Source of the DNA: CAWGHZ01 sp963822575
GTDB lineage: Bacteria > Pseudomonadota > Alphaproteobacteria > MPNO01 > DASWLB01
DNA length: 64,000 bases
NCBI GenBank assembly: GCA_963822575.1
Contig: CAWGHZ010000004.1
Span: forward strand, 496,001-560,000
Reading direction: 5' to 3'
Under the pieces are notes generated by a model. The model was not told the origin of the DNA. It did no database searches and was given only the letters and a program-made list of their open reading frames with translations. The position numbers and the translations under genes were made by a program. How positions within the stretch are numbered: the stretch's first letter is position 1; each line of letters starts with the position of its first letter. Below are positions 43,287-53,425 of this stretch, in pieces.

Positions 43287-44622
43287 CTATTCGGCCGCGC
43301 GGGCCAGGTCGAGCGCCGCCAGCATGTCGTCGACGCGGACGAACTTGCGGCGCGGCGCGGGCTTGGTCGCGGCGGCGATTTCCGCCTTGTCGATCACCTG
43401 CCAGTCGGTCCATTCGAGCGGGCGTACCACCTCGCCGCGGCTCGCGAGCAGCGCGTCGATCCCGGCGCGGCCCGGCCGCTCGGGTCCGGCAAACTCCTCG
43501 ATCACGCGCTCCACCACGGCGTCGGAGTCGGTCTTGTTGGTGCCGATCGTCCCGCTCGCGCCGCGCTTCACCCAGCCCGCGGCGTAGAGCCTTTCGCGCA
43601 CCTTGCCCTCTTCGTTCAGCACGATGCCCTTCTTGTCGTTGAACGGCACGCCGCCCAAGCCGCGCCGCGCGCGAGCCGATGCAGGTGACGACCATCTGGC
43701 AGGGAACGTCGAACGTGTCGCCGGTGCGCTCGACACGCCCGCCGCCGAGCGGGCGCATGCGCTCGAGCCGAATGCCCTCGGCCGTGTCGCCGCCCAGTAT
43801 CTCGACCGGCGAGGCGTAGAACTCGAAATGCAGGCGGCGCGCCTTTCCCTCGGTCGGCGCGCCGATGAAGGAGCGCAGCGTCTCCACGTTCTTCGCCTTG
43901 AGGCGCGCGTCGCGCTCGTCGAGGTGCGAATAATCGGGATCGGCCGGGATCTGCTCGGGATGCTCGATCACCGGCGCGCAGTTCTTGAGCTCGCCCATCT
44001 CGCGCAGCTCGACGTTGGTGAACGCGCCTTCGACGGGACCGCGGCGGGCGAACATCCAGATATGCTTGATGGGCGAGGGGTGGATGATCTCCGCCGCATG
44101 GTCGGCGAGGTCGGTATGCGCCATTTCCGCGGGCGTCTTGGCCAGCACGCGCGCCACGTCGATCGCCACGTTGCCGGCGCCGATCACCGCGACCGTCTCG
44201 ATCTCAAGATCGGGGTTCAACTCGCGAAAGTCGGGGTGGCAATTGTACCAGCCGACGAAGGCGTTGGAGCCGAACACGTTCTTCTTGTCCTCGCCGGGGA
44301 TGCCGAGCTGGTTGTCGTAGGGCGCGCCGTAGGCGAGCACGACGGCGTCGTAGATCTCCTCGAGCTCGGCCACGCTCACGTCGCGGCCGACCTCGACATT
44401 GCCGAGATAGCGCACGTTGGCGTGGGTCAGCGCCTTCTCGAAGGCGCGGGAGACGTTCTTGGTGGTGGCGTGGTCGGGCGCGACGCCGCCGCGGATCAGC
44501 CCGAACGGCGAGGGCAGCCGCTCGATCACGTCGATCTTCACGTCGGGCGCATTCTTGACGAGGCCCTGTACGACATACATGCCGCCCGGCCCCGAGCCGA
44601 CGACGGCGACGCTGCGAGACAT
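43287..44622 (-). pseudogene. Ferredoxin/adrenodoxin-NADP reductase-like flavoprotein, frameshifted as assembled
   Basis: The first part, from the ATG at 44622, has VAVVGSGPGGMYVVQGLVKN (FAD), PFGLIRGGVAPDHATTKNV and VAVIGAGNVAIDVARVLAKT (NADP) and then MVVTCIGSRA. The frame then changes; the other frame continues with GLGGVPFNDKKGIVLNEEG, RLYAAGWVKRG and GTIGTNKTDSD to the stop at 43287. The break is at about 43658-43676. The span is one base over a multiple of three, so one extra base explains it, giving about 445 residues, normal for this family. An enzyme transferring electrons between NADPH and ferredoxin is expected. It probably supplies the oxygenase downstream; an indel error is likely. 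Confidence 0.85.
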
Positions 44623-44764
44623 GATCCCTCCGCTCTTCTTGTGCGCCCTGCGGAGGCCATCTTGCCAACAAAGGGCCGGGTCCGCGACCCCGTTGTGGAG
44701 GGTGAGCGTCGCCCCCCGCTGTCACCCCGTACGGCGCGCGCAGTGCAGACTGCTCCGCAAGCTT

Positions 44765-44834
44765 CGTAGGGGCCGGTCCCCGACCGGCCCGTCTGGCAGG
44801 CGCAAATGGGACGGGCCAGGGACCCGCCCCTACG
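44765..44834. repeat. 70-bp palindromic dispersed repeat
   Basis: CGTAGGGGC (44765-44773) pairs with GCCCCTACG (44826-44834), and GGCCCGT (44786-44792) with ACGGGCC (44811-44817). It lies in the 239-bp gap between the reductase and the LLM gene and looks like a second, different class of interspersed palindrome. I see no promoter with certainty in the rest of this gap. Confidence 0.75.
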
Positions 44835-44861
44835 ATGACGGAGAGATCGAGGGCTCCGGCC

Positions 44862-46032
44862 CTACGCAACCTTCTCGGCGACGGGGCTCAGCTCCTTGAG
44901 GCGCGGCAGGACCTCCTTGGCGAACAGCGTCAGGCTCTTCTGCACCTCGGGGGTGTCCATCGGGCCCGCCTGCATCATCAGCATCATGTGGCCGATGCCG
45001 CCGACATGGTCGTGGAACTTCTTGATCTGCTTGTAGACCGTGTCGGGATTGCCGCAGAACAGATTGCCCTTCTCGATGTGCGTGTCGAGCGTGCTGGCGC
45101 GCGCGTCCACCGATTCCTGCCCGGCGGGAATGAACCCCTGCCGGCGCATCTCGACCAGCCGCTCGGCCGAGACATAGCCCGGCACGCGCACGAACTGCGG
45201 GTAAACCCTGTTCATGTTGAGGTACCACAGCACCTTCTCGGCGAGGCGGCGCCCCTCTTCGTCGGTCTCGCCGGTCGCGGCGAGGGCGAGATAGCCCCAG
45301 CGGTCGGGCGAGGCCTCGGTGCCGTGCGCGTCGCGCCAGTACTGACGGTACCCGTCGAACACCGCCTTCGCGCCGTCGAAGCCGGTGAGGAACGACGCCG
45401 CGACGTACTTTTTCTCGGCCAGAACCTTCGTCGAGGCGGGCGAGGAGACCGTCACCCAGATCGGCGGGTGCGGCTGCTGGTACGGCCGCGGCCAGATGTT
45501 GATCTGGCGGTGGTGGAAATAGCGCCCCTCCCAGTTGAACGGCCCGTCATGGGTGGTCCACGCCTTGAGGATGAGGTCGTGCGCCTCCCACAGGCGTTCG
45601 GCCATGCGCATCGGGTTCGAGTTCTGCGCCGAGAGCTCGAACGGCACGCCGCGGATGAAGCCGCATTCGAGGCGCCCGCGCGAGATGACGTCGACCATCG
45701 CCATCTCCTCGGCGATGCGCGTCGGCTGGCGTCGGTTGGCGAGCGGGTTGCCGAGCACCAGGATGCGCGCGTCCTTGGTGACGCGCGCCAGGATGGCGGC
45801 GATCAGCGGCACCGCCGGCACCGTGCAGGTCGCCGTCTGGTGATGCTCGTTCAGCATGATGTGCAGGCCGAGCTCGTCGGCGATCTGCCACTCGTCGATG
45901 CGGTGGTTGTAGATATCCGCGCCCTTGACCGGGTCGTAGTTCGAATTCGGAAACACTACCCGGACGTTCTTCAGCGCGTCGTCGGTCGGCAGATGCCCGT
46001 AGGCGGTTTCGCTGAAATGATAGACTTCTCAC
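44862..46032 (-). pseudogene. LLM class (luciferase-like) flavin monooxygenase, N-terminal frameshift as assembled
   Basis: The open frame from about 45956 encodes VFPNSNYDPVKG, LGLHIMLNEHHQTATC, RILVLGNPLANRRQPTRIAEEMAMVD and FNWEGRYFHHRQINIWPRP, typical LLM motifs. Codons just upstream read YHFSETAYGHLPTDD, the conserved start of this family, but hit an in-frame stop. A GTG at 46032 with AAAGGA eight bases before it begins in another frame. A single extra base near 46021-46030 would join them into about 389 residues. It uses reduced flavin to oxidise an organic compound. If there is no error, the protein starts at a GTG at 45956 and lacks about 25 residues. Confidence 0.82.
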
Positions 46033-46059
46033 GGCACGGATCCTTTCGCTTGCCGCGCG

Positions 46060-46836
46060 TCAGCGGGCGAATTCGGTGACCAGCTTCACGAAGGCGTCGG
46101 GCTGCTCCATGTTGGGCGCATGGCCGGCGGCCTCGATCGGGGCGAATTTCGCGCCCGGGATCGCGGCGGCGAGGCTCCGGCCATAGGCAGGCTTCACCAG
46201 CCCGTCCGAGGCGCCCCAGATCACCAGCGTCGGCACATTTATGCGGTGGAGTCGGCCCTTGAGCTTCGGGTTGTGCAGGTAAGGCTCCCAGCCGTAGAGC
46301 GCCATCGCCTCGCGGTTGCGTCCGGCGGCCAGCGCCTCCTCGTCGGAGAGCTTGGTGGGGTCGGGCGCCTTCGCCGGGTCGTGGTACATCAGCGTCGCGA
46401 GCTGATCGGCCGGGGTCGCGAAGATGTCGACGATGTCGCGGTCGGTGCGGCCGCCGAACTTGCAGCCCACCGAATCCACCAGGATCAGCTTCTTCAGCCG
46501 CGAGGTGTTCTTGACAGCGATCTCCATGGCGAGCCAGCCGCCGAGCGAAAAGCCCATCAGGACCACGTCCTTGAGGTCGAGCTGGTCCATCAGGTCGAGA
46601 TAGAGATAGGCGAGGTCGTCGACGGAATCGTAGGCGTCGGGCAAGGGCGAGGCACCGAAGCCGGGATGGGCGGGCACCAGGAGGTCGAACGATTCCGCGA
46701 GCTTGCCCGCGAACGGCGCGTTCGGCTGCGGCCCGCCGCCGCCGTGCAGCATGAGCATGGTCGGCCCCTTGCCCCGCCGCGTCAGCGCGACCTCGATGCC
46801 GTGGACCTTCAGACGATCGTCCAATAGCTGCGCCAT
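46060..46836 (-). CDS. Alpha/beta hydrolase
   Basis: The 258-residue protein has the oxyanion motif LMLHGGGGPQPN near residue 30, the nucleophile elbow VLMGFSLGGWLAME with Ser near 96, the acid in IWGASDGLVKPAYG near 212 and the catalytic His in AAGHAPNMEQPDAF near 240. It is a typical small cytosolic esterase or C-C hydrolase like MhpC. It is 27 bases upstream of the LLM gene on the same strand, so they form an operon; together they could oxidise and then cleave one substrate. Confidence 0.87.
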   Translation of the reverse strand: MAQLLDDRLKVHGIEVALTRRGKGPTMLMLHGGGGPQPNAPFAGKLAESFDLLVPAHPGFGASPLPDAYDSVDDLAYLYLDLMDQLDLKDVVLMGFSLGGWLAMEIAVKNTSRLKKLILVDSVGCKFGGRTDRDIVDIFATPADQLATLMYHDPAKAPDPTKLSDEEALAAGRNREAMALYGWEPYLHNPKLKGRLHRINVPTLVIWGASDGLVKPAYGRSLAAAIPGAKFAPIEAAGHAPNMEQPDAFVKLVTEFAR

Positions 46837-46946
46837 TCCCTCACCCTTCGGTTTTGTTGGTCGAAACTATCATGGCGCATCGGCGCGGCGCAACGCCAGG
46901 GCCGCCGCCGGCGGATTTGCGCAGCCGGAATTCGGTCGTGTCGCAA

Positions 46947-46976
46947 TTGACCCCGCCTGAATTCGCGAGGTAGTTT
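46947..46976 (+). promoter_or_regulatory. Possible sigma-70-type promoter for the TRAP operon
   Basis: TTGACC (46947-46952) and TAGTTT (46971-46976) are spaced by 18 bp and precede the DctP gene by about 115 bp. The fit is moderate, and the GC-rich background makes chance matches possible. Confidence 0.3.
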
Positions 46977-47090
46977 TTGGAGCATTGCGGTCTTGCCGCG
47001 GCACGGCTCCGACGGCAAGGGACTGCGACAAGGCATTGAGTGAGCAACCGGGCCCAGATCCGGAATCCGCACCACGACAGGGAGGGAACC

Positions 47091-48089
47091 ATGACACGCA
47101 CAATCCGGCTGCGTTCGGTCCTGGCGCTGTTTGCGGCAGGTCTATCCGTGGCGCTCGTGCCGCAAACCCCGCGGGCGGAGACGCTGAAGCTCTTGTGCTC
47201 GTGGTCGCCGGTCGTTCTCACGGCCAACTTCGCGATCGACACGCTGAACGCGGAGCTGAAAAAGCTCGGCGGCGGAACGCTTGTCGCCAAGCGCTTCGGG
47301 CCCGAGATCGTGCCCCCGTTCGAGCAGCTCCAGCCCGTCTCGGCCGGCACGTTCGACATGCTCTACACGCATCCGATCTATCATTCCGGCGCCACGGCCA
47401 TCGGCGCGCTGATGGACCTGGTCATCCCCGATATTCAGAGGCGCCGTGAAACGGGCATCATCGACTGGGTCGACCAATACTATCAGAAGAAGTTCGGCGT
47501 TAAGCTTCTGGCGGTGCTGCCGTCGGTGGGATTCCACTTCATCCTGCGCGCGCCCATCAAGCCCGGCGACGCCCTGAAGGGGCTCAAGATCCGCACCACC
47601 CCCACCTACGAGCCGCTGGTCAAGACGCTCGGAGGCGCGACCGTCACGCTTCCGTCGCCGCAGATCTACACGGCGATGCAGAAGGGGCTGATCGACGGCG
47701 CCGCCTACGTCACCACGTCTCTCGTCAAACAGAAGCTGTACGAGGTGGCGAAGTACATGGCGCGCCCGATCTGGGGCATCTCGGACACGTTCTTCATGAT
47801 CAACCTCAAGAAGTGGCAGTCCCTCGATTCCAAGTCGCAGAAGATGCTGATGGCCGCCGCCGAGAAAGCGCGGGACGGCATGCCCTGGTTCAGCGAGCGC
47901 CAGAAGCTCGAGGACGAGGAGGGCATGATCGAGCACGGTTCGCGCTTTACCTATTTCGACGCGAAGAACGCTCAGCGCATGACCGATCTGTTCAACGAAG
48001 GTATCCAGCGGATGGCGCTGGCGAAGTCGGGCGACGACGCCCGCAAATTCATAGCGTTCGTCAAGTCGAAGAACATGATCAACCACTAG
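47091..48089 (+). CDS. TRAP-type solute-binding protein (DctP)
   Basis: The 332-residue protein has a signal peptide (residues 1-25, after PRAE) and DctP features: KLLCSWSPVVLTANFAIDTLNAELKKLGGGT, then GDALKGLKIRTTPTYEPLVKTLGGATVTLPSPQIYTAMQKGLIDGA, with the binding Arg in LKIRTT near 160. The ATG at 47091 follows GGAGGGAACC. It is the first gene of a complete TRAP operon with DctQ and DctM, importing an organic acid with a Na+ or H+ gradient. Confidence 0.92.
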   Translation: MTRTIRLRSVLALFAAGLSVALVPQTPRAETLKLLCSWSPVVLTANFAIDTLNAELKKLGGGTLVAKRFGPEIVPPFEQLQPVSAGTFDMLYTHPIYHSGATAIGALMDLVIPDIQRRRETGIIDWVDQYYQKKFGVKLLAVLPSVGFHFILRAPIKPGDALKGLKIRTTPTYEPLVKTLGGATVTLPSPQIYTAMQKGLIDGAAYVTTSLVKQKLYEVAKYMARPIWGISDTFFMINLKKWQSLDSKSQKMLMAAAEKARDGMPWFSERQKLEDEEGMIEHGSRFTYFDAKNAQRMTDLFNEGIQRMALAKSGDDARKFIAFVKSKNMINH

Positions 48090-48141
48090 GTTTCCCGGGA
48101 GCGCCTGCCGTCGTGTGCGGCAGGCGCTCCCGAGGCCACAA

Positions 48142-48658
48142 ATGCGCGCTCTCTTCAGGGCCCATGATCTGCTGACCACCGCGAGCGCGTGGCTCGCCGC
48201 TGCGGGCATCGGCACGATCACCTTCTCGTATTGCTACGAGGTCGTGTCGCGCTATGTGTTCAACGCGCCCACAAATTGGGTCGGGGCGGTAACCACCTAC
48301 CTGCTGCTCGTCTGCACGATGCTGATGGCCCCCTACGTGACGCGGGCGCGCGCGCACGTAACCATCACGTTCCTTCTGGAACGGTTGGGCCATCGGCGGG
48401 CGCGCCACCTCCTCGCGGGCTGCGTCGCGGTGTCCGCCGTGGTGTGCCTGTTGTCGGTGTGGTTCACCGGAACCGAAACCTGGCGTCAATATCTCGCCGG
48501 CACGACCATTGTCGAACTCGCTCATGTTGACGCCGAAATGGATCCTGTCGGCGTTTATCGTTTACGGATTCCTGAGTTCGGGTCTCCACTTCCTGCGGCT
48601 GATCCCGGTCACCGTCGCGGAGGCCGCCAGTCCCCGCTCGTCCTTCGGCATGGAGTGA
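48142..48658 (+). pseudogene. TRAP transporter small permease (DctQ), frameshifted as assembled
   Basis: The ATG at 48142 opens a frame with membrane helices containing AAAGIGTITFSYCYEVVSRYVFNAPTNWVGAVTTYLLLVCTM and the YVTRARAHVTITFLLERLG loop. After GTTIV, the frame changes. The other frame resumes with LMLTPKWILSAFIVYGFLSSGLHFLRL, the last helix of DctQ, and a stop at 48658. The break is at about 48511-48517 and the total is one base over a multiple of three. Repair gives about 171 residues, the normal size. It is the four-helix subunit of the TRAP importer. Confidence 0.87.
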
Positions 48659-48665
48659 CGGCGGA

Positions 48666-49977
48666 ATGCCCTGGTACGTGACCCTGGTTGCCGGCTTCGC
48701 CCTGATGATGGGGTTGATCTTCACCGGCGTTCCGATCTTCGTCGCCTTCCTGATCATCAACGCGGTCGGCATATTGTGGGCGTTCGGGCCGGCGGCGTTC
48801 GGCATGTACTCGAACAGCCTGCTCTCCACGCTGACGAACGAACCGCTGGTCACCGTGCCCCTCTTTCTGCTGATGGGCGAGCTCCTTTTCCGCTCGGGCG
48901 CGATCGACCGCCTTTACAACGCGCTCGACACGCTGATCGGCAACACGCGAATTCGCCTTTACATGCTGGGCATCGCGCTGGCCACCGCGCTCGGGACGCT
49001 GTCGGGCTCGGCCATGGCGGACGCGGCGATGCTCGGGCGCACGCTCTATCCCGGCATGGTCGGGCGCGGCTACGATCGAAAGCTGTCGGCCGGTTTGATC
49101 ATGGCGGGCGCGACGCTCGCGCCGATCATCCCGCCGAGCGTGCTGGCGGTGGTGCTGGGCTCGCTGGCCGAGGTCTCGATCGCCGAGCTTCTGATCGCGG
49201 GAATAGGGCCGGGGCTCCTTCTCGCAGCCCTCCTCCTCCTTTACGTGCGCGTCCGGGTGTGGGTCGACCCGTCGAAGGCGCCGCCGCTCGATCCCGACTA
49301 TAGGGCCGCGACCTGGATGCAGCGGCTGGCGGCCGTGGGTCAGCTTGTGCCCTTCCTCGGCGTGATCTTCATGGTCATCGGACTGATCCTGCTGGGCATC
49401 GCGTCGCCGACCGAGTTCGGCCGCGACCGGCGTGGTCGCCACCCTTTTTGTCGCGGCCTATCACCGGAATTTGACGATCAAGCTGATCTGCGACGCGCTG
49501 TTCGCCGCGGCGCGTACGACCGGCACGATCATGATCATCGTCATGAGCGCGACGCTCTTCGGTCAGCTCTTGTCGTTCACCGGCGCGCCCGAGGCGATGA
49601 TCCGCACGGTCGAGCATGTCGGGCTCGACCGCTGGACCGTCTATTTCGCGATGATGGCGGTCGCCTTCGTCAGCTGCATGTTCGTCGGCGTGTACGAGTT
49701 CATGTTGATCTCGGTGCCGATCTATTCGCCACTGATCGCCGCACTACATTTCGATCCGATCTGGTTCTGGATGATCTACCTCGTCAACGTGACCTCGGGC
49801 GGCATGACGCCGCCTTTCGGCCTGACCATGTTCGTGTTCAAATCGGTCGTGCCCGACATGTCGATCATCGACATCTACAACGCGACCTGGCCCTACGTGG
49901 CCGTTATCGTCGTCGGCCTCCTTGTGATGACGTTTTTGCCGGGGATCGTCATGTTCCTGCCCCGGCTGATGTACTGA
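48666..49977 (+). pseudogene. TRAP transporter large permease (DctM), frameshifted as assembled
   Basis: The first part from ATG 48666 has the DctM helices GVPIFVAFLIINAVG, TVPLFLLMGELLF, LSGSAMADAAMLGRTLYPGM and ATLAPIIPPSVLAVVLGSLAEVS, ending in ILLGIASPTE. An extra T at 49416-49417 shifts the frame. Removing it gives TESAATGVVATLFVAAYHRN and continues through VYEFMLISVPIYSPLI and NVTSGGMTPPFGLTMFVFK to the stop at 49977. The repaired protein has about 436 residues, the usual length. It is the substrate-translocating subunit. Confidence 0.9.
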
Positions 49978-50117
49978 CCGCCCCGGCGCCCGCGCGACGC
50001 GCTTGTGTCGTCGATGCCGCAATCGGTGCCGGCCGGCGCGGCGCGGGATTCGGCCTAGCCGGTCGGCGCGGCGCGGACTAGGATCGCCGGCCACGCGCAG
50101 AAAAGGGAGCGTCCGTC

Positions 50118-51086
50118 ATGGCCACCAAGACCAAGCCGCGAGTGATCGCGCTCGAGGAGCATTACTGGGACGACGATATCGCCTCCCACTTCAAGGGCTA
50201 TGCGGCGGACCGCAGCTCGGCGCTTCTGACAAACCTCCACAAGCTCAGCGAGGACCGGCTCGCCGAGATGGACAAGAACGGCATCGACGTGCACGTGATC
50301 TCGCACGGCGCGCCGGCCGGCCAGCATCTGCCGGTCCAGGTCGCGGCCGCGATCTGCCGCGAGGCGAACGACAAGCTGCACGCGGCGGTGAGCGCCCATC
50401 CCGACCGTCTCGCCGCCTTCGCCGCCCTGCCGACGCCCGACCCCAAGGCCGCCGCCGACGAACTCGAGCGCTGCGTCGCGAAGCTCGGCTTCAAGGGCGC
50501 CATGATCTACGGGCGCACCCACGACAAGTTCATGGACCGCAAGGAGTTCTGGCCCATCTTCGAGCGCGCCGCGGCGCTCGACGTGCCGCTCTACCTGCAC
50601 CCGCAGGAGCCGCATCCCGCGGTGGTCGAGGCTTATTACGCCGACTACGACAAGGATTATATCGGCTTCAAGGTGGCCGGCTGGGGCTTCGGGGTGGAGA
50701 CGGCCACCCAGGCGATCCGGCTGGTGCTCTCGGGCGTGTTCGACGCCTATCCCAACCTCAAGATCATCCTCGGCCATCTGGGCGAGAACCTGCCCTTCGC
50801 GCTCTGGCGCATCCATGCCGAGGTCAAGAAGAAGGACCCCTCGATCCCGTTCTCGTTCCGCGACGTGTTCAGCGAGCATTTCTGGTTCACGACCTCGGGC
50901 TTCTTCTCGACGCCGGCCCTGCAATGCACCATCCAGGAGATGGGCATCGACCGCGTGCTGTTCTCGATCGACTGGCCGTTCTGCCCGAACGAGCCGGGCG
51001 TCGAGTGGATGGCGGACCTCCAGCTCTCGGCCGCCGACAAGGCCAAGATCTACGGCGAGAACGCGGAGAAGCTGCTCAAGCTGTAG
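50118..51086 (+). CDS. Amidohydrolase family protein, resorcylate/ACMS decarboxylase-like
   Basis: The 322-residue TIM-barrel metalloenzyme starts RVIALEEHYWDDD; the ExH in place of HxH is typical of gamma-resorcylate and dihydroxybenzoate decarboxylases. Other metal ligands are in PLYLHPQEPHPAV near residue 157, IILGHLGENLPFALWR near 215 and FSIDWPFCPNEPGVEW near 290 (Asp). It likely decarboxylates a hydroxylated aromatic acid without a cofactor. The ATG at 50118 follows GGGAGCG. It follows the TRAP operon, which may import its substrate. Confidence 0.85.
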   Translation: MATKTKPRVIALEEHYWDDDIASHFKGYAADRSSALLTNLHKLSEDRLAEMDKNGIDVHVISHGAPAGQHLPVQVAAAICREANDKLHAAVSAHPDRLAAFAALPTPDPKAAADELERCVAKLGFKGAMIYGRTHDKFMDRKEFWPIFERAAALDVPLYLHPQEPHPAVVEAYYADYDKDYIGFKVAGWGFGVETATQAIRLVLSGVFDAYPNLKIILGHLGENLPFALWRIHAEVKKKDPSIPFSFRDVFSEHFWFTTSGFFSTPALQCTIQEMGIDRVLFSIDWPFCPNEPGVEWMADLQLSAADKAKIYGENAEKLLKL

Positions 51087-51259
51087 CGAGCCTTCGTTAA
51101 CCTCCGCGCCGTAACCTGCGCCGCGGCCGGGCCGGTTGCGGCGTGCCGAACCCTGGGCTAATAGTCGGCCCGAGGTCTACGGGCGCGCCGTGGCGGCGTC
51201 GCTTCCGTGGCGGCGTGTCCGGGCGAGAGAGGCGGCACTCAGGCGGACTGCGGGGTACG

Positions 51260-53425
51260 ATGCGACGCGTTTGCTTGGTCGGGGCCGGCTACATCGCCGA
51301 CACTCATGCCGAGGTCCTGGCGGGGCTGCCAAACCTCCAGATCGCCGCGGTTGTCGACCCGTCGGAGCGGGCGCGCGAGAGGCTCGCACGGCGCTGGAAA
51401 ATCGCCCGAGCCTTCGCCAATTCCGACGCCGCCATCGCGAGCGGCGAGGTCGATTGCGCCCACGTTCTCACCCCGCCCGACCTGCACGTGGTGGCGGCGA
51501 AGCCGTGGATCGAAGCGGGCCTGCCGGTCCTGATCGAAAAGCCGATCGCGGCGACCCTCGGCCAGGCGGAGGAGCTTGCCAGCGCCGCGTCCCGCAGCGG
51601 CAGCGTCGTCGGGGTCAACCAGAACTTCGTGCATCATCCCGCCTATCTCGCCCTCCGGCACGCCATCGAGGCGCATCGGCTCGGGCCGGCGCGGGCGCTC
51701 CATTGCAGCTTCAACGTGCCGCTGCGCCAGCTCGCCTCAGGGCAGCTCGGCCACTGGATGTTCGACAGGCCGCTCAACCTCCTGCTCGAACAGGCCGTTC
51801 ACCCGCTCTCGCAGATCCTCGACTTGGCCGGCGAGGTGACGGGCGTATCGGCACGGCCGGGTCCGCGGCGCATGCTGTCGCGCGGCGCGCCGTTCTACGA
51901 CTCCGTGACGGTGCTCCTCGATACGCCGCGCATCAAGGTGACCTTCCAGTTCCGCGTGGGCGCGTCCTTCCCCCGCTACGCGCTGACGGCGATCTGCGAC
52001 GACGGGGTCGCGCACGCGGACATTCTGGGCAACCGGTTCTACATGGAGCAGCGCGGCCCCGAGCTGGAATTCCTGGACGCCTATCGGGCGAACCGCCGCA
52101 CGGCGCGCGCCCTCCTTAGCGAAGGGCGGCGCAACGCCCTCGATTACGTTCTGTCGCTCGCCGGGCTGCGGCCCAAGGGCGGCACGTTCGTCGCCTCGAT
52201 GCAGGGCAGCATCGGGGAATTTCACGCGGCGCTCGATGCCGGGCGGACGCCGCGCCTCGATCTCGATTTCGGCCGCCAACTCGTCGCGCTGTGCCAGTCG
52301 ATCGCGAGCGCCGCCTTCCCGGCGGCCGATCTGGCCCCGCCGGCGTCCCCCGTGCGGCTGTGGAAGCCGGACGGCCCGACGGCGCCGGACTGGGATGTGG
52401 CCGTGCTCGGCGGGACCGGCTTCATCGGGCGGGCCACGGTCGCGCGCCTCGTCGCCGACGGCCACACCGTCGCCGTCATGGCGCGCAATGTGCGCGGCCT
52501 GCCGACCGCCTTTGCCCACCCGCGCGTCCGCGTCGTGCGGGGCGACGTGCGCGACCGGGACGCGGTTGCCGCCGCCATCGGCAAGGCGCGCCAAGTGGTC
52601 AATCTGGCGCACGGCGGCGGCGGTGCGAATTTCGACGAAATCCGCCAGGCGATGGTGGGCAGCGCGCAGCTCGTCGCCGAAATGTGCCGCGCGCAAGGCG
52701 TCGAGCGGCTGGTCCATGTCGGCTCGATCGCGGGGCTGTGGCTCGGCGATCCCGCTTCGGTCGTGACCGGGGCGACGCCGCCCGATCCGCGGGCCGAGCA
52801 GCGCGCCGATTACAGCCGCGCAAAGGCGCTCGCCGACCTGGCTTTGATCGAGATGCACCGCACGGCGAACCTCCCCGTCGTGATCCTGCGTCCGGGACTG
52901 GTGGTGGGCGCGGGGACCAGCCCGTTCCATGGCGGCCTCGGCTTCTTCAACAACGAGCAGCACTGCATCGGCTGGAACCGGGGCGCGAACCCGCTGCCCT
53001 TCGTGCTGGTCGAGGACGTGGCCGACGCCATCGGCGCCGCCTGCCGCGCGCCCGGAATCGAGGGTCGCTGCTACAACCTCGTGGGCGACGTCCGGCCGAG
53101 CGCGCGCGAGTTCGTCGGGCACCTCGCCGCGCGGCTGCACCGCCCGCTCGCTTTCCATGGGCAGTCGCCGCGCCGCCTGTGGCTCGACGAGGTCGGCAAG
53201 TGGGCGGTCAAGACGGCGGTCGGCCGGTCGGCCGACTGGCCTTATTTCCGCGACCTCGCCTCACGCGGGCTGGTGGCGACATTCGACACTGCGGATGCCA
53301 AGGCCGACCTCGGCTGGCGGCCCGTGGCGGATCTCGAAACCTTCCTCGACCGGTGCCTCGCCGAGCCGGAGCCGCAGGACGCCAACGCGGCGGAGCACGC
53401 CGCGGCAGTCACCGGAGCGGCGTGA
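51260..53425 (+). CDS. Fusion of Gfo/Idh/MocA oxidoreductase and NAD-dependent epimerase/dehydratase
   Basis: The 721-residue protein joins two enzymes. Residues 1-350 are a Gfo/Idh/MocA sugar dehydrogenase with VCLVGAGYIADTHAEVLAGLP and LPVLIEKPIA (catalytic Lys). Residues from about 377 are an extended SDR/epimerase with VAVLGGTGFIGRATVARLVADGH, VHVGSIAGLWLG and catalytic YSRAK near 515. The fusion suggests that a nucleotide sugar passes from one active site to the other. The ATG at 51260 matches the start of the dehydrogenase fold. The stop overlaps the glycosyltransferase start, so the two are coupled in glycan synthesis. Confidence 0.88.
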   Translation: MRRVCLVGAGYIADTHAEVLAGLPNLQIAAVVDPSERARERLARRWKIARAFANSDAAIASGEVDCAHVLTPPDLHVVAAKPWIEAGLPVLIEKPIAATLGQAEELASAASRSGSVVGVNQNFVHHPAYLALRHAIEAHRLGPARALHCSFNVPLRQLASGQLGHWMFDRPLNLLLEQAVHPLSQILDLAGEVTGVSARPGPRRMLSRGAPFYDSVTVLLDTPRIKVTFQFRVGASFPRYALTAICDDGVAHADILGNRFYMEQRGPELEFLDAYRANRRTARALLSEGRRNALDYVLSLAGLRPKGGTFVASMQGSIGEFHAALDAGRTPRLDLDFGRQLVALCQSIASAAFPAADLAPPASPVRLWKPDGPTAPDWDVAVLGGTGFIGRATVARLVADGHTVAVMARNVRGLPTAFAHPRVRVVRGDVRDRDAVAAAIGKARQVVNLAHGGGGANFDEIRQAMVGSAQLVAEMCRAQGVERLVHVGSIAGLWLGDPASVVTGATPPDPRAEQRADYSRAKALADLALIEMHRTANLPVVILRPGLVVGAGTSPFHGGLGFFNNEQHCIGWNRGANPLPFVLVEDVADAIGAACRAPGIEGRCYNLVGDVRPSAREFVGHLAARLHRPLAFHGQSPRRLWLDEVGKWAVKTAVGRSADWPYFRDLASRGLVATFDTADAKADLGWRPVADLETFLDRCLAEPEPQDANAAEHAAAVTGAA

